NCBI GenBank assembly: GCA_963696075.1
Contig: CAVOJD010000036.1
Coordinates: 1 to 64,000 of the forward strand
Reading direction: 5' to 3'
Source of the DNA: CAJQQK01 sp963696075
Lineage (GTDB): Bacteria > Pseudomonadota > Alphaproteobacteria > Rhizobiales > Hyphomicrobiaceae
Length of the DNA stretch: 64,000 bases
The position numbers and the translations under genes were made by a program. The stretch's first letter is position 1. Every line of letters begins with the position of its first letter. The notes under the pieces were generated by a model, which was not told the DNA's origin, searched no databases, and worked only from the letters and a program-made list of their open reading frames with translations. Positions 53,463 to 62,056 of the stretch are shown here, piece by piece.

Positions 53463-54389
53463 TCAAGAGGCGCCAAGAACCGTACAGTCAGGGAATTCGC
53501 GCTCGACCAGCGACCGCAGCAACTGCGCGAGTTCGCGGTACTGCTCATGGCGTGCCGTGCTGCGCCGCCACATCATCCCAACGGTGCGATAGATCGCCCG
53601 GTCATTCAGTTCGATAATCGCAACGCTGTCATCGCGTGCCGCCACCGCACGTACATAAAGGCCGGGCAGGAATGTCACGCCGAGCCCCATCGCAACCATC
53701 TCCCGCAGCGTATCCAGGCTGGTCCCTTCGTAGTCGTAGCGCAGTCGTGCCCCGAACTCCTCGCTGAGCGCCAGCGCGGCATCATGCAGCTGATGCCCCC
53801 GCGCCAGCGCCAGTATGTCCTCCCCCTCGAGATCCGCCCGCACCACCTTCGCCTTCTTCGCGAGCGGATGCCCCTTGGCAACGGTCAGATACAACGGCTC
53901 GCGAAACAGCTCCTCAACATCGATATCACCGTGCTTGACCGGCAGCAGCGACACCAGCAGATCATGCCGCCCCTCGCTCAGTGCGCTTGGCAGGCCGCTC
54001 GGCAGTTCTTCGCGTACGTAAAGCTTGAGGTCCTTGTAGTGGCGCTGCAGCTCGGGGATAACGATTGGGAGAAAATACGGCCCGATCGATGCCGGCAGCC
54101 CAAGCCGCAGGATGCCGGCAAGCTCGCGCCCCCCGCTTGATGCCAGCGCCCGGATTTCATCGGCATCCGCCAGCATCCGCCGCGCAATCTGCACGATCTG
54201 CGCGCCAAGCGGCGTCATCATTACCCGGTTGCGCGTCCGCTCCACCAACTGCGCCCCAAGCCGCACCTCCAACACCTTGAGTTGCTCGCTCAACGTCGGC
54301 TGCGTGGTGTTTGCCCGCTCTGCGGCGCGCCGGAAATGGCGGGTTTCATCGAGTGCCACAAGATATTCAAGCTGTCTCAGATTAGGCAT
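53463..54389 (-). CDS. LysR-family regulator, OxyR-like but lacking redox cysteines
   Basis: This 308-residue LysR-type transcription regulator has an N-terminal winged helix (MPNLRQLEYLVALDETRHF, RAAERANTTQPTLSEQLKVL) and a substrate-binding effector domain that follows OxyR closely. The E. coli OxyR redox segment around C199 and C208 aligns with LARGHQLHDAALALSEE, where the positions are Q200 and S209. The only Cys is near the C-terminus (FPDCTV). The fold is therefore OxyR-like, but the peroxide switch is absent. Target genes are not identifiable; no catalase or peroxidase gene is adjacent. Confidence 0.88.
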   Translation of the reverse strand: MPNLRQLEYLVALDETRHFRRAAERANTTQPTLSEQLKVLEVRLGAQLVERTRNRVMMTPLGAQIVQIARRMLADADEIRALASSGGRELAGILRLGLPASIGPYFLPIVIPELQRHYKDLKLYVREELPSGLPSALSEGRHDLLVSLLPVKHGDIDVEELFREPLYLTVAKGHPLAKKAKVVRADLEGEDILALARGHQLHDAALALSEEFGARLRYDYEGTSLDTLREMVAMGLGVTFLPGLYVRAVAARDDSVAIIELNDRAIYRTVGMMWRRSTARHEQYRELAQLLRSLVEREFPDCTVLGAS

Positions 54390-54750
54390 TCGATCCTCTG
54401 GCCAACAATGATGAGCTGCAACGTATCAATTTAGGGATGATCGCCGCATCTTCGAGTGCCACCGCCACGATCGGCAAAACCGATCGCAAGGGCGATGCCT
54501 TTCGATTGGAAAACCACCGCTCTTGAGCCCAGTTGAGGGGGTGTCGGAGCAGCGAAACGGTGGCCGGGCACGAGGCCGAACTTACAAAGTACCGGTGGTT
54601 CAGTCATTTCAGCGCTGAGGATAGGCGGCGCTGAAGGTGAGTTGCCATCAGGCAGTGCCTGGTCACCTTATCTGCGCCCTGGGTGCGCGGCCCAAACCGC
54701 TCTCCCGGCGGCGTACCCTTTGCCCGCAACCCGTGAAGGAGATTGGTTCG
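54390..54750. other. divergent intergenic region
   Basis: About 360 bases lie between the LysR gene and a small acidic-protein gene. A perfect 7-bp stem CGATCGG/CCGATCG with loop CAAAA occurs at 54469-54487. No gene is evident; LysR operator sites would be expected here but none is obvious. Confidence 0.4.
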
Positions 54751-55032
54751 ATGTTGGACTTGGCGAAACTGGCAGGACTGGTTGGCGATCTCTTCGGCGA
54801 AACAGCGGAGCGCCCCGGCATGGACGCCATCACCGGTCAACTTGACGCGCTTGGGATTGATCCTGCGACGCTTGAGGGCCTGGACGCCCAGCAGATCCTC
54901 GAAACACTCCAGGCCCAGGGCATTGATTTGTCCGGCCTCGACCCGAGCGAACTCGTAGCACTCGGCTCGGAAACGGGCCTCGATAGCATCGTGCCCGCCC
55001 TGATTGAACGCATAACCGATCGCGCTGCCTGA
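54751..55032 (+). CDS. Small acidic hypothetical protein
   Basis: This 93-residue soluble, acidic protein is rich in Leu, Gly, Asp and Ala. It has a loosely repeated pattern of short helices broken by Gly-Asp (TGQLDALGIDPATLEGLDA, ETLQAQGIDLSGLDPSELVA). The start at 54751 has a strong site, GAAGGAGAT, and an intrinsic terminator follows at 55081, so it is very probably expressed. I recognise no family; it could be a small binding or adaptor protein. Confidence 0.75.
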   Translation: MLDLAKLAGLVGDLFGETAERPGMDAITGQLDALGIDPATLEGLDAQQILETLQAQGIDLSGLDPSELVALGSETGLDSIVPALIERITDRAA

Positions 55033-55080
55033 TCCTTCCTCGACGAACCCTCCCTGTCGACCGGTCAGTAGCGCCCTTAA

Positions 55081-55115
55081 GCCCGGCAACTTCCGCTTCG
55101 CGGAAGGTGCCGGGC
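55081..55115 (+). terminator. intrinsic terminator
   Basis: The stem GCCCGGCA/TGCCGGGC continues, after one mismatch, as CTTCCG/CGGAAG with loop CTTCG, then CTTTTTCT. It lies 49 bases after the preceding stop codon. Confidence 0.9.
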
Positions 55116-55235
55116 CTTTTTCTGCCCGCCATCCGCCGCAGGCCGCAGACCTCACGCAGAACCACGCGGCAGCCGGCCGCGTGAAACCGCAGCACGAGGG
55201 TCTGGATCATCTTAGAATATTGCAAGATCGGGAAA

Positions 55236-55310
<75 letters not shown>

Positions 55311-55471
55311 CAGGAAACGTTCACCCGGCACCGTACCACGACGTGCCGATCCGCTCCGAAGAGCGCATCCTATAGGGGAAAACCGTCACCCCTGGCAAGT
55401 GCTTCATCCGTGAAAGTTTGCGCGCCCGCACAACCAACCTCTCGACGCAACCGTGACCTTAACCAGGCCGC

Positions 55472-55864
55472 CTAGCCCGCCAGCACCGCATCGATCTCAT
55501 TGACGAGCTGCTTGAGGTGAAACGGCTTTGACAGAACGCGCGCGTCCGGGCGCACACCGTGCCCCTCGTCAGTATTGAGCGTAACCGCGGCAAAGCCCGT
55601 GATGAACATGATCTTGAGCATCGGATCGAGTTCGCTCGCCCGCCGCGCCAGCTCAATCCCGTCCATCTCCGGCATCACGATATCGGTCAGCAACAGCGAA
55701 AACGGCTCCTGCGACAGGCGCTCATAAGCCGCAACGCCATTCTCGAACGCATGCACTTCATAGCCCGCACGCGTCAGCGCCCGCTCGAGAAAGCGGCGCA
55801 TCGATTCCTCATCCTCCGCCAGAAGGATCCGTCGAATGGGAAGGCTCGATGGCTTCGCGGTCAT
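55472..55864 (-). CDS. cpdR: Cell-cycle response regulator CpdR
   Basis: CpdR is a single-domain receiver that, unphosphorylated, targets ClpXP to the cell pole for proteolysis of CtrA and PdeA in Caulobacter; it is phosphorylated through ChpT from CckA. The 130-residue protein has phospho-acceptor D61 in LLLTDIVMPEMDGIELARRA. The highly conserved stretches LDPMLKIMFITGFAAV and VLSKPFHLKQLVNEI are CpdR signatures. The start at 55864 follows GGGAG. It is divergent from an N-formylglutamate amidohydrolase gene and downstream of the tRNA-Val on the chromosome. Its presence indicates a CckA-ChpT-CtrA circuit in this organism. Confidence 0.94.
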   Translation of the reverse strand: MTAKPSSLPIRRILLAEDEESMRRFLERALTRAGYEVHAFENGVAAYERLSQEPFSLLLTDIVMPEMDGIELARRASELDPMLKIMFITGFAAVTLNTDEGHGVRPDARVLSKPFHLKQLVNEIDAVLAG

Positions 55865-56190
55865 GAAATACTCCCAGGGGCGTCGAATTCTCGCCAACGG
55901 CAAAGGCGACACGGGTCGCAGCCGCTTGTCAGGCCCCAATGTGCCGCCGTTTTGGTAAATGACCGGTGAACCACGTCGCATTCATGGCACATCTCAACAT
56001 CCCCCGTTGCCATTTTGCGCGCAATAACGAAAGTCTGATTGTTGTCCCTTCGCACTTGCAACATGTCATAAGCCGACGCACAGTCGATCGGGATGTGGCG
56101 GTCAACGTTAAGGGGAACAGCTCCGATCGGCACGAAACACGTGCCAAGCTACCTCTGCCCATAAATTGAAAGCGATTGCGGGACGTCTAC
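55865..56190. other. divergent intergenic region
   Basis: About 325 bases separate cpdR and the N-formylglutamate amidohydrolase gene. No gene, RNA or repeat was recognised; promoters for both are expected here. Confidence 0.4.
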
Positions 56191-57090
56191 ATGCCATCGA
56201 GAGAACGCCAGGCAATCGCCGAAGAAATCAATCCTCCATTCTCCATCTACCGCCCGCGCGAGCAGACCACGCCCCTCGTCTTTTGCTCCCCCCATTCAGG
56301 CCGCGTCTATCCGTCCGTGCTGCGGGAGGCAACCAACCTCGACGAGCTCGGCCTGCGTAAATCGGAGGATTGCTTTGTTGACGAACTCTTCTCCAGGGCA
56401 CCAGACGCCGGCGCGCCGCTGATCGCAGCCCACTTCCCCCGCGCCTACCTGGACGTCAACCGCGAGCCCTTCGAGCTCGATCCCGAGCTCTTCGACGAGC
56501 CGCTTCCCGCCTTCGCCAATGCCCAGACAATGCGCGTCATCGGCGGCCTCGGCACGATTCCACGCATCGTCGCTGAAGCGGAAGAGATCTACGACGCCCC
56601 CCTGTCGCTCGCCGTCGCCATGGTGCGCATTGAACGCCTTTACCGCCCCTTTCACGCCGCACTCAACGAACTGCTTGAGACAACGCGAGAGCGCTTCGGC
56701 TATGCCGTCCTGATCGATTGCCACTCAATGCCGTCTGCGTCGCTGACATTTCCGGCAACCACCCGGCCTGAGTTTATTCTCGGCGACCGCTTCGGCAGCT
56801 CATGCGATTTCCGCGTCACCCGCACCGCCCGCGAGGCCATCGTGGACCTCAAATACCGCGTCCAATTGAATCGCCCCTATGCCGGCGGCTTCATCACCGA
56901 GCACTACGGTCGTCCGTCAGAAAACCTCCATGCGCTGCAAATCGAGATCAATCGCGGCCTCTACCTGAACGAACGAACGCTGCAACGCGCCCGCCACTTT
57001 GATGCCTTTCAGCGCGAGATCTCGACCCTGATCGCCAGCCTTACCAGCCGTATTCCAACGGTCATAGAGGGCAGTCTTGCCGCCGAATGA
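56191..57090 (+). CDS. N-formylglutamate amidohydrolase
   Basis: This 299-residue zinc hydrolase family releases formate from N-formylglutamate at the end of histidine breakdown and includes broader amidohydrolases. Features are FCSPHSGRVYP near the N-terminus, YLDVNREPFELDP, VLIDCHSMPSAS with the metal-binding Asp-x-His, and GGFITEHYGRP. The start at 56191 follows GCGGGA; an in-frame TTG at 56176 is less likely. No other hut genes are present, so a different physiological role is possible. Divergent from cpdR. Confidence 0.9.
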   Translation: MPSRERQAIAEEINPPFSIYRPREQTTPLVFCSPHSGRVYPSVLREATNLDELGLRKSEDCFVDELFSRAPDAGAPLIAAHFPRAYLDVNREPFELDPELFDEPLPAFANAQTMRVIGGLGTIPRIVAEAEEIYDAPLSLAVAMVRIERLYRPFHAALNELLETTRERFGYAVLIDCHSMPSASLTFPATTRPEFILGDRFGSSCDFRVTRTAREAIVDLKYRVQLNRPYAGGFITEHYGRPSENLHALQIEINRGLYLNERTLQRARHFDAFQREISTLIASLTSRIPTVIEGSLAAE

Positions 57091-57254
57091 CGGCTCGGCC
57101 TGGCGCCAATTTCCCACCTCTCCCGTCCACGTCCCGCTTCGCTGGTATCCAGCCCCGCCTTGCGCACGCCGTGCGCCCTCAGTCCGTCCGCCGTTGGCGC
57201 CAAACCGGCGTTGCCTTGGTCCGCGCTGACGATAGCGACTCTGGGGCTCCAGGC

Positions 57255-57347
57255 AAAAAAAAAGGCCGCTCGATGAAGAGCGGCCCGAAGTCTAGGGAGG
57301 AAACGCCCAAGGAGGGCAGCAGTCGATGAAACCATCGACCACACCGA
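57255..57347 (-). ncRNA. mmgR/alpha-r8-like small RNA, copy 1
   Basis: The minus strand carries a small RNA gene of about 93 nt. In order it has a hairpin GTCGATG/CATCGAC, a hairpin GCCC/GGGC, the single-stranded decamer TTTCCTCCCT (57294-57303), and a Rho-independent terminator GGCCGCTC/GAGCGGCC (57264-57285) with nine T residues (57255-57263). From memory, that decamer is the ultraconserved loop of the rhizobial alpha-r8 (MmgR, formerly suhB motif) family. A promoter fits upstream: TTGCAA (57378-57383), 18 bases, GATATT (57354-57359). MmgR limits polyhydroxybutyrate granules in Sinorhizobium and binds Hfq; the role here is inferred only. Confidence 0.8.
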
Positions 57348-57353
57348 GAAGGT

Positions 57354-57383
57354 AATATCGCATTGCACAATTCGCAATTGCAA
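57354..57383 (-). promoter_or_regulatory. sigma-70-like promoter of small RNA copy 1
   Basis: TTGCAA and GATATT are separated by 18 bases on the minus strand. The predicted start is at about 57347. Confidence 0.6.
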
Positions 57384-57670
57384 AAACCGCAAAGCTGACC
57401 TGCATTCGTAGAGGAGATCCAGCCGAAGCCGCGCGAAATACGCATAGCGAGCGCATAACACACTGTTAAATAGGGGATTTCACCAGAGCGACCCTGCGAC
57501 GTTTTAGCCTTCATCCGACAGAGGAATGTATTCCAACGAGCCCGATACGCGACCAGACAGCTCTTCAAGTCGGCAAAAACCAGACAAAATATCGCAGCGC
57601 AGCAAAAATCAGAAACGTGAAGGTCCCTGATCAGCAAACCGTCACTGCAAGGTTCCCTTGCCTGCTCCAC

Positions 57671-57754
57671 AAAAAAAGGCCGCTCATCAAGAGCGGCCCG
57701 AAGTCTAGGGAGGAAACGCCCAGAATGGGCGCAGGTGAGCCAGGGCTCGCCTGT
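57671..57754 (-). ncRNA. mmgR/alpha-r8-like small RNA, copy 2
   Basis: This is the second small RNA, about 84 nt. It keeps the same order: hairpin GAGCC/GGCTC, hairpin GCCC/GGGC, decamer TTTCCTCCCT (57707-57716), and terminator GGCCGCTC/GAGCGGCC (57678-57698) with seven T residues. About 50 bases around the decamer and terminator are nearly identical to copy 1, while the 5' hairpin has changed on both sides and still pairs. That supports selection on structure. Promoter as described in the next entry. Confidence 0.8.
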
Positions 57755-57760
57755 AAGACG

Positions 57761-57790
57761 AATATGGGAACGATTCGGTTCACGTCACAA
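57761..57790 (-). promoter_or_regulatory. sigma-70-like promoter of small RNA copy 2
   Basis: TTGTGA and CATATT are separated by 18 bases on the minus strand, the same spacing as for copy 1. The predicted start is near 57754. Confidence 0.55.
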
Positions 57791-58071
57791 TACGACAGAC
57801 GCGAAAATGTCAACTCTCGAGCGTCTGACACCCGTTCAAGCTGTAAGTGTGACGATTTAGACCCGGTTGAGTTGCATGCTTGCCCGGCACGTGCCCAATG
57901 CTGCGCCCACGTCATCCAATTCGGTGCCCTTGAGCGCGACAATTACTGGCCGGATACGTCACGAAATGCGATTGAGCCTGGGGCCGCGCAATTCAGCCGC
58001 GCTATGCTGGCGTGGTGCCCGGCCCCCACACACCGCCGCAGCCTGCTCAACACCATGACCTGCTCAACACC

Positions 58072-58902
58072 ATGACAGACCCGAAATCGCCCGACGATCA
58101 CGCCGGCAGAATAGCTTTGATGCACCAGGCAGCCGACGCCGCCGGCCAAGCCATTCTGCCGTTCTTCCGCACCGGCCTCGACGTCGACGTCAAACCCGGC
58201 AACCGCCCCTTCGATCCCGTGACTGAAGGCGATCGCGCGGGCGAACAAGCCATCCGAAGCCTTCTCGCGTCCGGCGCGCCCAACGATGCCGTTTTCGGGG
58301 AAGAATTCGGCGCCATCGAACCCGCCGCACCGAGCGGCTATCGCTGGATCATCGACCCGATCGATGGCACCCGTGGGTTCATTCTCGGCCTGCCAACCTG
58401 GGGCACGTTGATCGGCGTCGAGAAAGACGGCGTCCCGACCCTCGGCCTCATGGACCAACCTTACGTCGGCGAACGCTTCTATTCTGACGGCACCGCGTCC
58501 TATTTCGCCCGCCACACAACCACCCCGCGCCGCCTCGAAACGCGCAACACCCAATCCCTTGCGGAAGCCCACATGGCGGCAACCCACCCCGACATCTTCG
58601 CCTCCCCCCACGAGCGCAGCGTCTTTGATAAATTCCGCCAGCGCGTCCGCGACACCCGTTTCGGGACCGACTGCTACGCCTATTGCCTGCTCGCCGCCGG
58701 CTTCATCGACATTGTCATCGAAGCAGGCCTGCAATCGTATGATGTCGCAGCCCTGATCCCGATCATCGAGCATGCTGGCGGATGCATCACCACCTGGGAC
58801 GGCGCCCCCGCACAGGCCGGCGGCCGCATCATCGCGACCGCCAATCCAGCGTTGCACGCCGCGGCGCTGACCGAGATCCGCGCAACTGGCGGATCGCCCT
58901 GA
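58072..58902 (+). CDS. Inositol monophosphatase-family phosphatase (possibly histidinol-phosphatase)
   Basis: This 276-residue Mg-dependent phosphatase has the family motifs GNRPFDPVTEGDRAGEQAIR, GEEFGA, WIIDPIDGTRGFILG (metal site) and SYDVAALIPIIEHAGG near the C-terminus. The spacing and FILGLPTWGTLIG segment resemble HisN-type histidinol-phosphatases of alphaproteobacteria; inositol or sulfate-metabolism phosphatases are alternatives. The start at 58072 sits in the second copy of a 17-bp tandem duplication and overlaps the stop of a six-codon frame beginning at 58055. Confidence 0.87.
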   Translation: MTDPKSPDDHAGRIALMHQAADAAGQAILPFFRTGLDVDVKPGNRPFDPVTEGDRAGEQAIRSLLASGAPNDAVFGEEFGAIEPAAPSGYRWIIDPIDGTRGFILGLPTWGTLIGVEKDGVPTLGLMDQPYVGERFYSDGTASYFARHTTTPRRLETRNTQSLAEAHMAATHPDIFASPHERSVFDKFRQRVRDTRFGTDCYAYCLLAAGFIDIVIEAGLQSYDVAALIPIIEHAGGCITTWDGAPAQAGGRIIATANPALHAAALTEIRATGGSP

Positions 58903-59029
58903 TCACCTTGCATCGTTGTAAGTGGGTGCTGATTGAGCATGCTTGCGATATGAGCGCCCACACAACCACCCATCACTTGGCAGCCTTCAATCCGACCGCC
59001 ACTATGCGGCACCGACCGGAGAAAAACCC

Positions 59030-60334
59030 ATGACCGATACCGCTGCCCAATCACACAACCCCACGTCCGCCGAATGGTACGAACGCGCCAAGGCCGTCCT
59101 GCCCGCCGGCACCTTCGGTAATTTTGCCGGCGACATGATCATCCGCGAAGGCCGCGCCGCACGCGTTTGGAACGAAGACGGCCGCGAATTCGTCGATTAT
59201 CTCATTGGCTCCGGCCCCATGCTGGTCGGCCATTGCCATCCCGAAGTCATAGCCGTCGTCGAAGACCAACTGCGCCGCGGCACAACCTTCTTCGCCAACA
59301 ACACCCACGGCATCGAACTCGCCGAAATCATTTGTGACGTGGTCGCGTGCGCCGAAAAAGTCCGCTTCGTCTCCTCCGGCACCGAAGCCGACATGTACGC
59401 CATGCGCGTTGCCCGCGCGTTCACCGGCCGCGAGAAAATCTTGAAGTTCGAAGGCGGCTATCACGGCATGAGCGATCACGCCCTGATGAGCCTCGCCCCG
59501 CGCCATCTCGCCAATTTCCCGAACGCCGTACCCGATTCAGCCGGCATCCCATCGAGCGTCCGCGACACCATGATCGTCGCCCCCTTCAACGACGCTGAAG
59601 CAGCCACCCGTCTCATTGAAGAACATAAGGCCGACCTCGCCGGCGTCATCGTCGAACCGCTCCAGCGCCTCATGCCGCCCCGCCCGGGCTTCCTTGAAGC
59701 GCTCCGCGAAGCCACCGAAAAAGCGGGCATCCCCCTCATCTTCGACGAAGTCGTCACCGGCTTCCGCCTCGCCTATGGCGGCGCCCAGCAAGTCTACGGC
59801 GTGGTCCCGGACCTGTGCACCCTCGGCAAGGCCATCGGCGGCGGCTTCCCGCTCGCCGCAATCGCCGGCCGCGACGACATCATGGCCCACTTCGATGCCG
59901 GCCGCGTCTCCGATGCCGACTTTGCCCTCCAGATCGGCACGCTCAGCGGCAATCCGGTTGCAGCCGCAGCCGGCCTCAAGACGCTCGAAATCCTCTCCCG
60001 CCCCGGCGCCTACGAGCGGATCTATAAGACCGGCAATGCCCTCATGCAGGCGATCACCGACAACTTCCGCGACACCCCCGTCAACGTCCAGGTTGTCGGC
60101 CATCCCGCGATGTTCGATTGCGTCTTCACCGACCAGCCGGTCCATGACTATCGCGCGATCTTCCATTCCAACAAGGACCGCCTGAAGCGTTTCAACGCCC
60201 TCCTGCGCGAAAAGGGCATCCTGAAATCCGAAGGCAAGTTCTACGTCTCCGCCGCCCATGACGACGCCGACGTCGCCCAGACTGTCGACGCCATTGAGTA
60301 TGCCGCCAAGACGCTTGCCAGCGAAGTCGCCTGA
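59030..60334 (+). CDS. Class III PLP aminotransferase, glutamate-1-semialdehyde aminomutase-like
   Basis: This 434-residue PLP enzyme has the class III fold. SGTEADMYAMRVARAFTGR binds phosphate, EVVTGFRLAYGG includes the Asp-preceded cofactor contact (FDEVVTGF), and the PLP lysine lies in TLGKAIGGGFPLAA. It resembles the GSA aminomutase branch, but this organism makes ALA by hemA, so a hemL role is not expected. An omega-transaminase or aminomutase on another substrate is more likely. GGAGAAA precedes the ATG at 59030. It lies downstream of the phosphatase and upstream of an EamA transporter on the same strand. Confidence 0.87.
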   Translation: MTDTAAQSHNPTSAEWYERAKAVLPAGTFGNFAGDMIIREGRAARVWNEDGREFVDYLIGSGPMLVGHCHPEVIAVVEDQLRRGTTFFANNTHGIELAEIICDVVACAEKVRFVSSGTEADMYAMRVARAFTGREKILKFEGGYHGMSDHALMSLAPRHLANFPNAVPDSAGIPSSVRDTMIVAPFNDAEAATRLIEEHKADLAGVIVEPLQRLMPPRPGFLEALREATEKAGIPLIFDEVVTGFRLAYGGAQQVYGVVPDLCTLGKAIGGGFPLAAIAGRDDIMAHFDAGRVSDADFALQIGTLSGNPVAAAAGLKTLEILSRPGAYERIYKTGNALMQAITDNFRDTPVNVQVVGHPAMFDCVFTDQPVHDYRAIFHSNKDRLKRFNALLREKGILKSEGKFYVSAAHDDADVAQTVDAIEYAAKTLASEVA

Positions 60335-60416
60335 CGGGTCCCTGTCCCCTCGGTTTTAGATTGGCCCCGCACGTGCCGCGAGCACGTGCGGGCAACTTGC
60401 TTGATAAGGACCACAA

Positions 60417-61322
60417 ATGCGCACCAACGCGCTCTCCCCCCAGCTCATCGGGATCCTCGCGATGTCTGCGGCAGGCGCTGTGTTCTCTGGTCACGACGCG
60501 ATCACCAAATACCTGGCCGAGCGCTATCCGATCGGCGAGATCATCTTCTTCCGTCAGCTTGCCTCCGCCGTCCTGCTCACGACCTACATCTGGTTCGCCC
60601 AGGGCCTCGGCGTCATCAAGCCCGTCCGCATCAACGGCCAGATCCTGCGCGCACTTTTCTTCGTCGCCTCCACGATCCTGATCGCCATCTCGGTCGCAAG
60701 CCTTCCCCTTTCGACCGCCCTTGCCATCATCTTCTCAAGCCCCCTCCTGGTCGCAGCCCTGTCCGCCTCGATCCTCAAGGAACCGGTTGGCCCCCGTCGC
60801 TGGCTCGCGATCATCGTCGGCTTCATCGGCGTCCTGGTCATCATTCGTCCCGGCGGCACGTCGTTCACGTGGCTCCTGCTGATCCCCGTTGCCGCCGCCT
60901 CGGCAAGCGCGCTACGCGACATCACAACCCGCATTCTCCACCGCACCGACAGCACCTACGCCATCCTGTTTTGGTCCAACATCGCCATTCTCATCGCCAC
61001 GCTGTTCAGTGCGCCTTTCGGCTGGAAGCCGATCGAATGGGCCGACGCAGCCTTCCTGATCCTCGCCGGCGGCCTCAACACGCTTGCCCACTTCCTCACG
61101 ATCACCGCCCTTCGCCACGGCGACGCAGCCCTCGTCACGCCCTTCCGCTATACCGCCCTCGTTTGGGCAGCCCTCCTCGGCTTCGCGATATGGAGCCACA
61201 TTCCGGATTTCTGGACGATCGTCGGCGCCTTGATCATCGTCTCAGCCGGCGTCTACCTCGTGTTGCGCGAGGCGCAAGTGCGCCGCGCAGCCAAAGCAGC
61301 GGCTACCGACAAGGCGGATTGA
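60417..61322 (+). CDS. EamA/DMT-family transporter
   Basis: This 301-residue inner-membrane transporter has ten predicted helices in two EamA repeats. The first runs from ILAMSAAGAVFSGHDAITKY to IIFSSPLLVAALSASILKEPVGP and the second from AASASALRDITTRILHRT to ALLGFAIWSHIPDFWTIVGA. The DMT family exports amino acids, nucleosides or other metabolites. AAGGA precedes the ATG at 60417. It follows the aminotransferase by about 80 bases and might export its product; this is inference. Confidence 0.88.
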   Translation: MRTNALSPQLIGILAMSAAGAVFSGHDAITKYLAERYPIGEIIFFRQLASAVLLTTYIWFAQGLGVIKPVRINGQILRALFFVASTILIAISVASLPLSTALAIIFSSPLLVAALSASILKEPVGPRRWLAIIVGFIGVLVIIRPGGTSFTWLLLIPVAAASASALRDITTRILHRTDSTYAILFWSNIAILIATLFSAPFGWKPIEWADAAFLILAGGLNTLAHFLTITALRHGDAALVTPFRYTALVWAALLGFAIWSHIPDFWTIVGALIIVSAGVYLVLREAQVRRAAKAAATDKAD

Positions 61323-61377
61323 TCGGATTAATCGCAAAACGAAGCCGTTCGCGTTGATCCCGTTGCGTCCGCCCTGA

Positions 61378-62028
61378 TCAAGTCTTGGCGAAGGCGGCGC
61401 GCGCGTAATCCGCCAGCGACACAAGTGAGGCAATGACCGCAATCATCAAGATCGCATACCCGGTCTCAAACCCGCCCGGCGTTGTCTCTCCGATAAGCCC
61501 GAGCGCGATCATGACCACCACGAGCTGCGCCACCCCGTGGATCGCCGTCTTCACCTTGCCTGAAAAGCGCACGCCGAGATCGATGCCCTTTTGCCGGGCC
61601 AGCGTCCTCAGATACGGGACGCCAAGATCGCGCGCATAGATCACAAACAGCATCCAGGGTTCGATCCAGCCCTGTTTCAAAAATGCCATGAAGACCGAGA
61701 CATGGTAGATCACGTCTGAAACCGGATCGATCAGCCGGCCCAGTTCCGACTGTTGATTGAGCGCGCGTGCCAGATAGCCATCGAGGAAATCCGTCACCTC
61801 CGCCACCAGCATGAGGATAAGCGCCGCCCACAGCGCCGACGGTGTTTGCGTGAGGATCAGCCAAACCACGACCGGCGTAAGGAGCAACCTGAGCAGGCTC
61901 AAGCCGTTCGGCAGCGTCACCCATCGCGACGAATGAATACCGTCCCCGTTCCCTCTGTCCTGCTCCAAGGCCACGTCTGGCCCCTTTCCACTGGTTGTTA
62001 TAGTTGGGCGCATCGCGGCCGGCGGCAT
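61378..62028 (-). CDS. CDP-alcohol phosphatidyltransferase (PgsA-like), second of pair
   Basis: This 216-residue inner-membrane enzyme transfers a phosphatidyl or similar group from a CDP-alcohol. The signature D-x2-DG-x2-AR-x8-G-x3-D-x3-D is exact in DFLDGYLARAL through GRLIDPVSD (about residues 84-109). Four to six membrane segments surround it. It is likely involved in phospholipid head-group synthesis; the alcohol acceptor is unknown. It starts 28 bases after the stop of a paralogue (62057), so the two form an operon. AGGTGG precedes the start at 62028. Confidence 0.88.
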   Translation of the reverse strand: MPPAAMRPTITTSGKGPDVALEQDRGNGDGIHSSRWVTLPNGLSLLRLLLTPVVVWLILTQTPSALWAALILMLVAEVTDFLDGYLARALNQQSELGRLIDPVSDVIYHVSVFMAFLKQGWIEPWMLFVIYARDLGVPYLRTLARQKGIDLGVRFSGKVKTAIHGVAQLVVVMIALGLIGETTPGGFETGYAILMIAVIASLVSLADYARAAFAKT

Positions 62029-62056
62029 CCACCACCTGACGCACGACGCACCGCCA

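Larger units (their letters stand above)
57091..58071. other. 980-base region with two small RNAs, no protein gene
   Basis: This gap between the amidohydrolase and the inositol-phosphatase family gene encodes no convincing protein. It contains two mmgR-like small RNA genes on the minus strand at about 57255-57347 and 57671-57754, and a 17-bp tandem duplication at its end (58042-58075). The sequence between the RNAs holds the promoter of the first. Confidence 0.75.

Noticed and set aside
53463..54389. Naming this gene oxyR
   Set aside because: The redox cysteines are replaced by Gln and Ser, so the peroxide-sensing function implied by the name is not supported.
59030..60334. hemL (glutamate-1-semialdehyde aminomutase for ALA synthesis)
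   Set aside because: The organism has an ALAS-type hemA, so the C5 pathway is not expected, and the N-terminus differs from true HemL.
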